From contig CM073557.1 in assembly GCA_037074615.1 (NCBI GenBank), positions 10,432,501 to 10,496,500 of the forward strand: a DNA stretch of 64,000 nucleotides, read 5' to 3'. The position numbers were made by a program, and so were the translations under genes. The notes beneath the pieces were generated by a model, which was not told the DNA's origin, searched no databases, and saw only the letters and a program-made list of their open reading frames with translations. The stretch comes from Leucaena leucocephala. Taxonomy: Eukaryota > Streptophyta > Magnoliopsida > Fabales > Fabaceae. Positions within the stretch are counted from its first letter, which is position 1, and every line of letters starts with the position of its first letter. Positions 24,302-36,230 of the stretch are shown here, piece after piece.

Positions 24302-25452
24302 TGGGTCTAAGATAGTAGAGTACCAGGGTTTGAGCCTGTAAGCATCAGTGCTTCAGATTTATATCTGCACATTTCAGTTAAGCGTGCTCAGGCAAGAGTA
24401 GCCCAATGATAGGTAACCCCTTAGGAAGTGATGAAATAGATATGAATGCCACAAGAGGTTGGCATATATGTACATAAAATTATAGAAAAAGCTATGAAAA
24501 GTTAGAAAGGGTTATGAACAGAAAGAGAATAGAACCCTTATGTCAAGTCCAAATAAAATGGATTTGAAAGGAAATATTTGTAAAGGCTAGCAATATTTTA
24601 AGAGAATGTCTTATGACAAGGCCAGATAGATTATGATATCGCCAAATGTGGCCAGATATGCTATGAAACAGCATAAATGATATGTGATGAGATATGCTAT
24701 GAAAAGTACGTAATGAGATACGTCATGAGAAATATGTATTAAGAAGAACAATATAAAGTGGCTTTATAATTAGCCCTATAAACAGATTGAGAGGCTCCCT
24801 TTTTTAAAGGAAAAAGATGTTTAAATGATGAGTTACGTATGAAAGAGCAAATGAGTGCTTTCACTCCTTGCATGAAATGCCAGGCATTATGTTATGTTTG
24901 TGAAATATACTAAAGCTCCGAATGTTAGAGCAGTGCAAGCTCTATGTGATAGAGCTATGCAAGCTCCGAGTGTTAGAGCTGTGCATATTGAGAGAAGGAA
25001 TGCTTGAGCTCCAATATTAGAGCTTTGCATTCATAAGCAGGTATTTAGTCCTGCACCATGCTGGCTAGGCATTATGCATGTTAGAGTATGTGCTCCTATA
25101 TGCTCCTATATGCTCATATGTGCTCCTGTTTAGCAGTAGAGTAACGAAAGAAAGAATAATGATGTAAGTCCTCTCTCTGTATTATGATGAGTTAGTAAAG
25201 ATGATAAAAACATATGATGACATGAGAATGAGAAATAAAGTTTGGCGGATGTTTAGAGAATTCCGCTGAATACTCATATGAGTAATAAATGACTGCACTA
25301 AGAATCATGATGATTAGTTAACAAAAACTCCCGAATATAGGAGTATACGAGAAAGTTTAGTATGAAAGAAAGGGACATTCTCCTCAGAGGAACTCTTCAT
25401 CGAAGGATGAATAGAGATTTAGCCCTGAAATTTCGAGGGCGAAATTTATTTT
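24302..25452 (+). repeat. Interior of element 1, 3' part, non-coding
   Basis: No coding motifs. It includes a cluster of agctc...gagct short inverted motifs at 24914-25045 and is alignable with 49440-50632 in element B and, inverted, with 39698-42238 in element F. Its end (gaaatttcgagggcgaaattt) leads into the PPT. Confidence 0.75.
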
Positions 25453-25466
25453 AAGGGGAGGAGAAA
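25453..25466 (+). other. Polypurine tract of element 1
   Basis: aaggggaggagaaa immediately before the 3' LTR start TGTCATATCC, the expected primer site for plus-strand synthesis. Confidence 0.85.
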
Positions 25467-28080
25467 TGTCATATCCCAATTTTTAGGCCTTAAAGCCCAG
25501 TATATAGCCTGAAAAAGGGATGCTACCAGACCCTATTGAGCAGAGGTATCAATAAATAGAGAAAATTATGATGATCAGTTTGATGCAACACAAAGTTATG
25601 ATATGAGGTCTCGAAAGATTTATATTAATTTTTGAAGAGAAGGAAAATTAATATAGTATTCTCCAGACCTCATAATTAGATGAAATGTGGCAGTAAATTC
25701 CTATAATTAATATAAGAATTTCTAAAATTGACAGAGCTCAAAAAGGAGTTCTGTAGAATTTATTACATAATTTACAGTGGATTAATAGGTTTCGGGGGAA
25801 TTTCTCGGGAATTGAGCCCATGGAGATAGTGGATCATACAAAGGGTCTATAATGGCACCTTATAGGCCCAATGATATTTTCAGATAAATATGTGGGCCAA
25901 GGCCAATAAAGATCGAGAAAAATTAAGAATTACAAAAATACCACTGAAGGTATGCCACTGTGTTGTGTCATTAAGTCAGAGTCAGACAAAGGGTATTATG
26001 ATTATTTAACTAAGGTTAGACAGTTAAGAAAGGGTATCTGGATAGTTAACCAGGGTCAAGAGATACTCTGGTATGGTATGAAAAGACAATAGTGCCCCTA
26101 GAAGTACTAAAGAGGTAGTAAGGACATTTTGGTAATTTACTAAGGATGTTCCTTGGGAACCGAGCCACCAGAGTGCTTGGGCTTGGTTAGAAACCCAAGA
26201 TGACAATCCAAGGACCAAAAACGTAGCCCAAGAGTAATGTGGGCCCAAGAGGCATTAAAATAATATTTTAGTGCTTTTTCAATAAAGTAAAGTGACCCGG
26301 TCTAAGATAGAACTGGGTAAAGTGATCTGGAATCATGAGACTACATAAATGGGGCCCACAATGTGCCACATGGCATGATTGCAGTAAAAGAGAAAAAGCA
26401 AAGGACACATGGCATGATTAGAGACAAAGGAGAAAAAGCAAGAGGACTCGTGGCACGATCTCGACCGTCCATTCAGGGAAAAGACTCTGGAACTCTCTGG
26501 AAAGGCTGAGTCAGCTGGTGAGGTGTCCCAAGGGCCCCACATTTTGCCATATATACCCATGAGGTGTCCCTTGAGGTGTCCTAGATGATGTCATGAGTGG
26601 TGAGTCATCAGGGAGGGTGATGTCATCGTGATGATGCAGGCAAAGCTTCTTGAGGAAGCAAGCAATCTGAGCCATTCATCACGAATTAATCTGGATCATT
26701 CATTCCACCTCCTCTCACCTATAAATAGGCCACTCCCCTCCCATTCCAAGGCACACCATGGCCTAGCAAGGAAAAGGAAGATAAAGAAGAGAGAAAGAGA
26801 GAAATAGAGAAAGAGAGAAGGAAAGATAGAAAGGAAAGAAAGGAAGGAGTTCTGGTGGAGCCAGGAGCAGTCTAAGGAGCCGAGGGACTAGGCAAAGCTT
26901 AGGAATGAGGTAAGAAAGTTATCTAGTCCCTAATCTAATAAAGTAGAGGATTGCTCTTAATGGTTAGAATAGAGAAATATCTCTATTAATAAAGTTAGCT
27001 ATAGATAGAAAGAAAGTTAGAGGAATGTCAGAGTAAGGATATTTCCCCTAGCTATGCATGAGTTAAATAGAGCTATACTGATAAGAGTAGTAATGAAGAT
27101 ATTATTATGCTATGTATAGGCTCTGACCTATGGAAAGAATGAACCTTAGAGCAAAGGCTAAGAGCTAGAAGGAAAGCTACATGTCAGGTAGTGAACTAAT
27201 CCTAAACTTGTATGCATTGAATGTTATGCTTGATGTGCTATGGCTTTGTTGAATTGTGTTGAGCATGTGCTTATGTATGAAGCTCTGTTCCTATGATTAC
27301 TTTGGCCAATTGTATTTCATATGTAACATGGAAGCATGCACATTAGACAATATTAACATTTTCACAAGCAAGCACAAGTATTCACATTAATGCATGCATT
27401 GTTTAGTGCTGTTTGCTACTGAGATTTCCCCAGAAATCTCACCCCTTCCATATCAATCCAATTACAGCAGGTATTCTCAAGATGGAGGAGATAAAGATAC
27501 ATGAAGAGAAGTTAATTGCTTAGCATGATTGATGTGTGATTCATGTATGTATAATTGCTGGAAATTGTCACTGTGAACAGTAACTCGTGGGGAGGCAGTG
27601 ATATTTGAGCTGTAATTATAAATAGTAAATGATTGAATAAATATATGATATTTTTCCAATAAATAGTATACATACCAAACTTTCATTTTATATATAGAAC
27701 GTTTCATTTGGATATCTATACATAAAGATATGATTTATCAAAGTTGGGACCAGAATGCTGGAATCAGGGATAGGACGCTGGATGAACAGTGTTTTCAGAA
27801 CGCTGACCAACGTTGACCTGGTCAAGGCATGGTCAACAAATCATTTTTCCCTGAAATATCATTATGTTAGCTTCATGTACCAATTTGAACCACTCCATTT
27901 CGATTTTTATAGAATTAGTTATGACTTTTTGAAGTCAGGTCACTCCGCTGGAATTTACACAGTGAATAGTACTCGCTAGGAGTAAAATTCCAGATTGTAT
28001 GATTTGACTTCAATGGCCCTAGAAGTGGTTCCAAATGCTACTGAATGGTCCCTAAGATGTAAGAAAAGGAGGATGTTACA
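25467..28080 (+). repeat. 3' LTR of element 1
   Basis: Matches 11203-13787 along its length, with TATAAATA at 26720-26727 and the stem-loop at 27421-27440. Differences include a 12-bp duplication (gaggtgtccc repeated near 26565-26580), a longer GA-rich tract (26785-26850) and the loss of the CACGTG box. Ends GGATGTTACA. Confidence 0.92.
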
Positions 28081-29591
28081 AAAATAATCTCTTTACTGTT
28101 ATATTTTGCTCTTTCTGTATACCATTTCTTTTGATAGAGTTATAATACTACCACCTTCGTAGTACTTGCTGTAACCCTATCATAAGAAATATACCTGAGT
28201 ACTATATTCACAAGTCTATAGAAACACTTGAGTAACCCCAATCATGTTGTAACAACTGTCCCACTTACTAAGACTGTCTCTCATCTTGGGAACATTCTTA
28301 TTGCATGTTGTATGGTATGGGAGCAACATATCTTTCTTATGATAAACTCTACCCTACATGAGGGGAATATTCATAGCATACTCTAACGTGCATCTCATCA
28401 TATGACAACTGCAAGGAGATGTAACTATCATAATAACTTATGGCAACATAAGCCATATCATCACATAAATTTGCTCAACCATCCATCATACGTACACTGC
28501 AATTAAACAATTAACTAAGTAAACTTTAAAGTATTCTTTCCTCTATCCCATTATCTGCCAGGTCCCAAACATTCATTTAGGAACATGAAATAACTACTTA
28601 TTTAACTTAGGCTGTCACATTACCCTCTTACTAGGGTATAGACTCAACCCTTCATTACTTTATCTTACTCTTGTTTATTACTCTTTCTTAAATTGGGGAG
28701 TCTCTTTATCTTTAAAACTGTGGCTACCTATCTCTCTTTAAACTTCTTTTTCTTGATCCTGACGAACTTATGTCGTATAGATCTCATTTATCATCCACTA
28801 CTAATACTTATGTTCTCTAGGGTAGAGTGCTAGGTTACTATCTCTTCGCGATATAGTCCCTCTGTCTTGAGAACATCAGCTCTCTATCTATTAACCATCT
28901 CATCTCTAATTTTAGGCCATGTGTTAGGATCATTCTTGAACAAGTCTTGTTCTAACTTTTAATCCTTTTATTCAGGAAACACCGGCTAAACAAATTTTTT
29001 TGTAATGTAGATCTACTCATATGGAGGATCTACTTCTCAATATTGTCTTAAACTAATCTTTCATACCTCAGTACTTTGTACTATCTAGCTTGATAACACT
29101 TTATACCAATCCTCTAGTTGATGAACTTCAATGAGGAGGATACCTTCATTATCATCATCACTTTGACATTAGGCCACATAATGATACCTCGAGCTACTAT
29201 TGCAGCTTCCCTTGATCAGCTTATATCTCAATCCATAGAGGAAACTGTTCCCTAGGCGTTATCCTGCTTAGTCCAGCCACATCATGCTAAGAAACATGAG
29301 ACCTCAGTGGTAATAGCTGATTAAGACTAGTCTATTGTAGTCATTTCCTTTAAGACTACCTCATAAGGCTATAAGGTATGAGGTATTGTCCTATTTATCT
29401 GGGTGTCACTGTCTCTCTTCTAAAACATTCTCTGAGTAATGAACACTATCCCCATATCTCATACTAGGGAGGAACCTCTTTAGTTCAAATCTCTAACTTG
29501 TTTAAAGGGGTTAGTCTAACTAAACCAGAGCATCACTAAGCCAGAACCTTCTGTTATGTGCCAGAAGCTTATGCTCTGAGCCAGAACCCTT
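28081..29591 (-). repeat. Interior of element C, 5' part, non-coding
   Basis: It continues the reversed interior of C after element 1. The family segment ttaccctcttactagggta is at about 28621, in opposite orientation to the copies at 345 and 14580. No gag-like frame is present. Confidence 0.7.
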
Positions 29592-29604
29592 TGCTCTAAT
29601 ACCA
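29592..29604 (-). other. Primer binding site of element C
   Basis: Plus strand tgctctaatacca is the complement of TGGTATTAGAGCA, one change from the initiator-Met PBS. It lies three bases from the 5' LTR start (minus strand) at 29608. Confidence 0.85.
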
Positions 29605-29607
29605 AAA

Positions 29608-31392
29608 TAAAACATCCTTCTTTTACACGTCTTAGGGACTAAACGGTAGCATATAGAACTACTTTTAAGGTTATTGAAGTCAAATTACACAATTGGAATT
29701 TTACTCTACTGAGTACTGTTCACTGTGTAAATTCCAGAGGAGTGACCTGACTTCAAAAAATCATAACTAATTCTAGAAAAATTGAAATAAAGTGGTTCAA
29801 ATTGCTACACAAATATAACTTAATTATCTTTCATGGAAAAATAACTTGTTTACCATGCCTTGACCAGGTCAATGTCAGTCAATGTCTGAAGTTTACTGTT
29901 TATCCAGTATTTTTCCCTGATTCTAGCATTTTGGTTCTAACTTTACATAACATTTGTACTATCCAATCCCAAGTTTCTCTTCATGCTTCTTTAATCCTTT
30001 CTCCTCATAAACCTGTGAGATCGGGATTACAAGGAAGGGGATGAGATTTATGGGGAAATCTCAGTAGCAAACGGTACTAAACAATGCATGCATTAATGTA
30101 AATACTGGTGCTTGCTTGTGAAAGTGTTAACATTGTGTAATGTGCATGCTTCCATGTTACATATGAAATACAATTGGCCAAAATAATCATAGAAACAGAG
30201 CTTCAAATATAAGCACATATGCAACACAATTCAACAAAGCCATAGCACAACCAAGCATAACATTCAAAGCATACAAGTTTAGGATAAGTTTACTACCTGG
30301 CGTGTATCATTTCCTTAGTCCTTAACCTTTGCTCTAAGGTTCCTTATTTACATAAGTCAGAGCCTATACATAGCATAATAATATCTTTATTATTATCCTA
30401 TCAGTATAGCTTTACTTAACTCATGTTTAACTTGAGGTAAAACCCTTAATTTGACAATCCCCTAACTTTCTTTATTAGAGTAGGGACTAGAATAAATTAC
30501 TTACCATATTCCTAAGCTTGCCAAGTCCCTAAGCTCCTTGGATTTCTCCTAGCTCCACCACAACTCCTCCTTTCTTTCTCTTCCTTTCTTTCTTTCTTTC
30601 TCTCATTCTCTTTCTCTCCCTTCTTTCTATTCCTTTTCTCTTTCTAGCCATGGAGTAAAATGGAAGGGGGTGTCTATTTATCGGTGGAGGGAGGTGGAAT
30701 GGTTGGTCCAGATTGGATTGTGATTAATGGCTCAGATCGCTTAACTTCCTCAAGAAGCCTTGCCTATATCATCACCATGATATCATCATCCTAGATGACT
30801 CATCAAAATGACATCATCCATGGAACGCCTCACATGCTAGGTGGAATAAAAGGTAGGGGCCTTAGAACACCTCACTAGCTGAGTCAGCGTTTCCAGAGAA
30901 TTTTAGTCTTTTCCTGAAATAAATGGCTGAGATTGTGCCATGTGTCCTTAACTTTTTCTTCTTTCCCTAGACTCATACCATGTAGCGCCTTGTGGGTCCC
31001 ACGAGGACACCTTTTATGCCACCTCATGGTTCCAAATGAGTATAAAGCTTTATCTGATCACTTTCCCCAGTTCTATCTTTAACCGGGTAACTTTACTTTA
31101 TCGAAAAAGTACTAAACTAATATTTTAATGCCACTAAGGCCCACATCCCTCTTGGGCTACGTTTTTGGACCCTTGGAATGCAATATTGACCTATAATCAA
31201 GCTCAAGCACTATGGTGGCTTAATTCCCAAGAAATATCCCTTTCTTTTCCAAAATAACCATTATGCCCCCAGGGACTTTCACTATTTACTATTTACCATT
31301 ATACTTCTAGGACTTATGCTCAGCAGGGCCTGGTAGTATACCTTTTTCAGGCTGCATATTGGGCTTCTAGGACTAAAAATCAGGATATGATA
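29608..31392 (-). repeat. 5' LTR of element C
   Basis: Reverse-oriented LTR homologous to 8071-9957, clearly more diverged and about 100 bp shorter, in keeping with C being older than the elements inside it. The box ATAAATA is at 30675-30681 on the minus strand, a CT-rich tract at about 30565-30645, and the stem-loop at 30043-30062. Confidence 0.87.
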
Positions 31393-31397
31393 GTAGA

Positions 31398-31885
31398 CCA
31401 AGTGATACTCCTATAAGGACTGACAAAATCAATGATGGTGAAGAGATAGGGAAGGCTGTTGATATGGAAAGATACCAGCATATGATTGGAAAATTAATCT
31501 ATCTATCACACACTCAACCAGACATTGCTTAGGTTGTTAGTGTGGTAAGCCAACATTTCCATGACCCTAAGAAAACAACACCTTAATGAAGTCTACAGGA
31601 TTCTAATATACTTAAAGGACTCCCCCGGGTTGGGTCTCTTGTTTAAAAGATCCAACAAAAGAAATATGGAGATGTTAACCGATGCTGATTGGGCAGGTGA
31701 TCAAGATGATAGGAAATCTACCTCAGGTTATGTTACTTATATCTAGGGAAATTTGGTCACATGATCTCAAATATATCCTTTCAAGAGAACAGACAGCAGA
31801 TGTACTTACAAAGGGGTTGACTCGGGACAAATTTGATTATCTAATTGGCAAGTTGGACATGATAAATATCTATACTCTAACTTGA
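31398..31885 (+). pseudogene. Copia RNase H remnant (element D)
   Basis: The coding frame resumes after the insertion with PSDTPI and reads on through MIGKLIYLSHTQPDIA, a stop, then VVSQHFHDPK and ILIYLKDSPGLGLLFKR. It reaches RNase H at MLTDADWAGDQDDRKSTSGY. The middle of RNase H (the Glu-containing AEAEY motif) is missing near 31747-31765, where the sequence jumps to ILSREQTADVLTKGLTRDKF. It ends KLDMINIYTLT and TGA. Broken and non-functional. Confidence 0.88.
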
Positions 31886-31892
31886 GGGGGAG

Positions 31893-32170
31893 TATAGATG
31901 ATAGCAGATATTGTGGGATAAGATCAGATAAGAGCAAATATTGTGGGATAGGATATTGTAGATAATATCAGATATTATGGGATAGGATATTGTAGATAAT
32001 ATAAGATATTATTAGATAGGATATTTGATTCTTTGTATTTATTATTCATGATTCACATCCCTGATTTGCAGCACAATAGTTATTAGGATAGATTGTATTC
32101 TCTTTGTATAAATACACATTGCATGTCTGAATAATATTCAAGACAGTAGAAACATTTTACAAACTTCATT
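31893..32170 (+). repeat. 3' LTR of copia element D
   Basis: It follows a typical copia PPT (cttgagggggagta, 31881-31894). The first 130 bp or so consist of three to four imperfect 30-34 bp repeats with the core gatattgtgggata. TATAAATA is at 32107-32114. The right boundary is approximate because there is no second copy for comparison; tttaca at about 32161 is one candidate end. Confidence 0.65.
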
Positions 32171-32741
32171 GTTGTCCTTTCCATTGCATATTCAGCCATG
32201 TCACATAATAAATTTTTTTCCAGAAAATAAATCCTATTGCTACCTCTATTACAACATTAATTCCAGCACTTTTAATAGCATCTGCATAAGATTAAGCACT
32301 TTCCACTTACAAAAGTTTTAACCATTCTATTTCTACAATACTTGATCAATGAAACACGAGTGACAAGGATCTTGTTCTCTCTTAATCTCTCACTCTCACA
32401 AACAGACAAAAGTAGACACTACACAAATTCAAACACCCACACATGAAGAACTGAGGAAGCAGAGAAACACTTGATCTCATAAAATATATTCAAAATTGTA
32501 TTAACTTAGAAAAATATGAAATAGAAAGCAGATAGTTACGATAACAATGAGAAGATTACCAAGTAAAACATTTTCCCATTAACAAATACAAGCACTATAG
32601 GCTTAGGTAAGCACCTAGACAACAACTGAAAAAGTATTATGAAGACCACAAGATAGGTTTCCACTACATCACAAAAACAAACATGTTAGGGATTATAAAT
32701 TCAACATAAAATAAATATAGAATTAAAAAGGAATTTGAATT
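32171..32741. other. Unclassified AT-rich spacer
   Basis: This stretch is not repeated elsewhere in the window and shows no coding frame or LTR features. It is the DNA into which element E inserted (left flank gaatt before 32742). It may be original intergenic DNA or an unrelated old repeat. Confidence 0.5.
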
Positions 32742-35700
32742 TGTCATATCCCCAATTTTCTTATCTGATGTATATGTATAGTTTATATATAATGGACATG
32801 AGATTCTTGGAATTAACTATATCAAATTGAGGAAGGAAAGAGAGGGATTATTAACTAAGAAAAGTTCAGGGACCTAAATGAAAATTAGAAAAGGCTGAAG
32901 GTAAAAAGTGAAAGTAGAAATAAAAGTTGGGCCAAAAGTGGTAATTATCAAAGGTTTAGGGACCTAAATTTAAATAAGCAAAAGTTTAGGGACCTAAATA
33001 TAATTATGAGAAAGTTGAACCGAAAAAGGCTAAAAAATGCCCAAAAATAGATTAGTCCAAAATTTTACTAGAAGATAGATAAAATTATTCCGATCAGTTT
33101 AACGCAACACAGAATTTTTATTCGAGGTCCCAATTAATTGATATAAATTCCTGAAGTTAGGGAGAATTATTGCAGTATTTTTTAGACCTTTAAATCATAT
33201 GCAACTTTATAATAAATTCCTATATCTAATATAATAATTTATAAAATTGATAGTCAGAAAAGGAATCCTGTAGAATTTTTACAAGAGTTTATAGTGGAAT
33301 AAATTACTCGGTAAATAGGGTAAGAAGAGATTTCTTGGGATTTCTTCCATAATGGTAATGGACCAATATTGAGGCCCAAATGGCATCCCAATAGGCCCAA
33401 TAAGGTAGGGAGACAGTTAAGTGGACCAGAGTCCAGAGCAACCCAGAAAAAGTGTGAAATTACGAAAGTGCCCCTATGTAGCCAGATTGTACCAAAGATG
33501 AATGGAGGGCATTTTGGTCATTCTGGACAGGAAAAAAATGTGTAAGATAGTATAAATATGATTAGTTAGAACCAGTATATGCCCTAATGCAATATACAGA
33601 GGTGTGAAATGACAATTATGCCCTTAGGGTTAATATAGTGCAAGAAAGAGCAACAAGGGTATTTTGGTCATTTTCCAAGGGATAGTTGACAGATAAATAC
33701 TCAATCTAACAATGTCAATGGTATGATAAATCTAGACACTAGTTTCCAGGATAGAATATATATTATGGAATATTATAAAAATTAGGAACATAAAACAATC
33801 TAATTTTTTTGGAACTGCTCTTATCGATACCAGACGGGACTAGAATTTTTCCTATCAGTATATTTACCTTTTTCTAGCCAAACATGCCCCTAAATGATGT
33901 CATGCATGGTTTCAAGCTTGAGGCTTCTAGGGCAAGCTTGGTTCAAGAATGAATATGGACCATTATATCAAATAGCAACCAAACTAATCTTAGCCATTCA
34001 TTTCCACCCAAGACTTTCTATAAATACCCCCCCAAACCAGATTGGATTCAGCATGCATAGTAACTTAGGGAACCTCTAGCCAAATTTCAATTGAACCAAG
34101 AAAGAAGCACACACCTTGGAGCAATAAGCAAGGTAACTATCTCCCTTATTCTTAGACTTTAATCTAGTAAGTTAGCTCTTGGTTTAAAGGGGTTTTTGTG
34201 ACTTATTTCCCTTATGGGTGCTGCTGGAAGTGCTGTCCATATTCGATGAGAATATGTGTTTTATGTTATGGATAGTTTAGACAAGCTTAAACAAGCTAGA
34301 ATCAAGTGGAATAAGCTTGGAAATTCAAGTATGCATGTAGTTAGAGTTTCGTATTCTTGGCTGCTACTGTACATGTCACTGTTCATATTTTGGAATTTTA
34401 TGGTTTTGATGCTTCTAATAAGTTTAAAATGGAAAATTGTGTGGGGATAAAGTAGGAGAACAAGTATTGGAAGCATTGGAATCAAAATGTGAATTTTTGA
34501 AAAATTAAGGGTTCACTTTGGTTATGTACATAAGCTCTTGGGGTGTTTTGATCTTGGAAATTTTGGTTTCATATTTAGATTTTACATGAAACATTATGTG
34601 GAAATGAACCATGAGAATTTATTTTAGGAAGATGGAGGTATGAAACATAAAATGGAAAAAGAATGGAAGTTAGTGAAAACCTAGTCTTGGAATGGTTTTC
34701 AAGTTGAGTTGTAACTTGATATTACTTTGTAATGGCTAGGTTTTGATATTTGTGAAGGAAGGAAATCATCTCAAGAATACTTTTTCAAGGATAGCTAAAG
34801 AGGTAGCAAGAATACCTAACTATAGTTTCATGTTTGTTTGATTATATGCTTGCTTGTCAGTTATGGTGTTTGGTTGAGCTTGAGATTGTGCCATCATGTT
34901 TATGATGAGGTATGAATGATTGCAACTCCTTGCAACTAATGTCATGACAATATGAATGTTAGAGTTTGCTTATGTACTATTATGAAGTAGCTCCCATCTC
35001 ATGATAACATGTTAAGCATCCAATTAATCATGCATGATATTATAGTTTGTATGACTTGCTATTGGGATTTCCATGAAATCTCATTCTTTCCATATGCATA
35101 ACCATGTCATAGGTGCTGGGATCTTACAAGAAAAAAGGGTAAACATAGATTGTTGAACTTGTTTAATAAGTCATATGAGTTACTTGACACTATGGAAGTA
35201 TATAATGGGATGTATGGTGTATGATCATGTACTTGTATGCTGAGGCCATCACTTTGTGATGATGTTTACAATTACTTAACTAACGAATTTGACCTTGAAA
35301 TTTGTCATGGAAATAGATAAGATATAGAGCTTTAAATGGACACCAAGAAAGTCTCAATTGGTTAAGTATTCGATTTGTTATGATTTTTCTAATAGGAAGT
35401 TAAAATCTATAATTGAGATAAAGTGAGCAATTGGAGGAAGTGACGTTTCAAGATTAATTTAATATAGCAAATGGACGATTTTTTCTATTAAATTTCATGA
35501 TCTTAAAGAACATGTCTGGAGCTTTAAATCCATAGGTAACATGTTTCATTTAGATAAGTAACAAAAGAGAAATGAATTTTTAAAGTTAAGGCAAAGAAAC
35601 TAGAACTTTCAGATTTTACCAAATGAACAGTGTTTTTCAATGAATAAACTGATTTCATTGGGACAATGAAACCTCAGTTTTATATTTTTTTTCTTAAAAT

Positions 35701-35934
35701 TTAAATAAAGTATATTTCATTAGAAATTGAAACCATCCTATTTATAATTTTCTATATTTAATTATGAATTTTTAAAGTTAGGTACATGTTCTAGATTACC
35801 AAATGAATAGTAACCATGAAATGTACCCGAGAAGCAATATTTTGGAAATGCAACTTTCTAAGGCAAAAGGCTATGTAATTGGTCCAAATGACTTCCAACT
35901 TAGTATAATTGAGGTTAAAAATAAGGATACGATA
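32742..35934 (+). repeat. 5' LTR of element E (large non-coding family)
   Basis: It starts TGTCATATCCCC and ends before a PBS. TATAAATA is at 34019-34026 and the stem-loop at 35064-35082 (GGGATTTC/GAAATCTC with one wobble pair). It is related to the LTRs at 36231-39682 and 60517-63814. The terminal bases are decayed (ggatacgata for GGATGTTACA). Frames such as 34256-34450 are not supported as genes. Confidence 0.8.
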
Positions 35935-35937
35935 TTT

Positions 35938-35950
35938 TGGTATCAGAGCA
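35938..35950 (+). other. Primer binding site of element E
   Basis: TGGTATCAGAGCA three bases after the LTR end, complementary to initiator-Met tRNA. Confidence 0.9.
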
Positions 35951-36052
35951 AAGGATTCTGGCTTAAGAAATGCTTTGAATAGATTATTTGTAGACTGATA
36001 CATAATTGCACATCCCCATAATTGACACTAAGTTAGTTATTACAGGGTAAAG

Positions 36053-36223
36053 ATGACTAAGCCTAGGACTAGATTAGAAACTATGGTGAACCAAGGAGAC
36101 CATATGCCTGAGGTATTTAGTTGAGATAAGTTAGGGTTGAACTCAGAGGAGGTTGATGCGTTGGTGAATGATCCTGAGTTTGGACTTCCTCCAGTAATCC
36201 ACATTCCAGATTCTAGTGACTAA
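36053..36223 (+). pseudogene. Short interrupted frame after the PBS of element E, function unknown
   Basis: ATG at 36053 opens a 57-codon frame, MTKPRTRLETMVNQGDHMPE and onward, with a TGA at 36122-36124 and a terminal TAA at 36221. The second part is acidic (LNSEEVDALVNDPE). Its place about 100 bp after the PBS resembles that of the 306-codon frame in element B, but I see no clear sequence similarity. It is cut off by the insertion of element F at 36231. It could be a remnant of an element-encoded protein or chance. Confidence 0.35.
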
Positions 36224-36230
36224 GAATTGG

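Larger units (their letters stand above)
11203..28080 (+). mobile_element. Element 1: complete non-coding LTR retrotransposon (LARD-like) nested in C
   Basis: Two LTRs of about 2.6 kb (11203-13787 and 25467-28080), a PBS and a PPT bound an interior of about 3.1 kb once element 2 is removed. Flanks are aaaac on the left and aaaat on the right, a target duplication with one change. No gag, protease, RT or integrase can be found in the interior, so it is non-autonomous. Comparing the first 300 bp or so of the LTRs by eye gives about 11 differences, nearly all transitions, indicating moderate age. Confidence 0.9.
8071..31392 (-). mobile_element. Element C: reversed non-coding LTR retrotransposon
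   Basis: Two LTRs in minus orientation (3' LTR 8071-9957, 5' LTR 29608-31392) flank an interior (9958-11202 and 28081-29607) with no recognisable gag-pol. The target duplication gtaga is exact (8066-8070 and 31393-31397). PPT and PBS are in the right places. The interior is split by element 1. Excluding the nested insert, the element is about 6.4 kb. It belongs to the same broad family as elements 1, B, E and F and must depend on proteins supplied in trans. Confidence 0.88.
4890..32170 (+). mobile_element. Copia element D, decayed host of a four-level nest
   Basis: This Ty1/copia element has gag, protease, integrase and RT in order at 4890-8070, then RNase H and a 3' LTR at 31398-32170. The gap (8071-31392) is element C, inserted between RT and RNase H and flanked by gtaga on both sides. 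Joining across it restores the reading from CR to PSDTPI, the expected copia motif. No 5' LTR is seen, so the element is 5'-truncated. Multiple stops and frameshifts make it the oldest layer of the nest. Confidence 0.85.
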
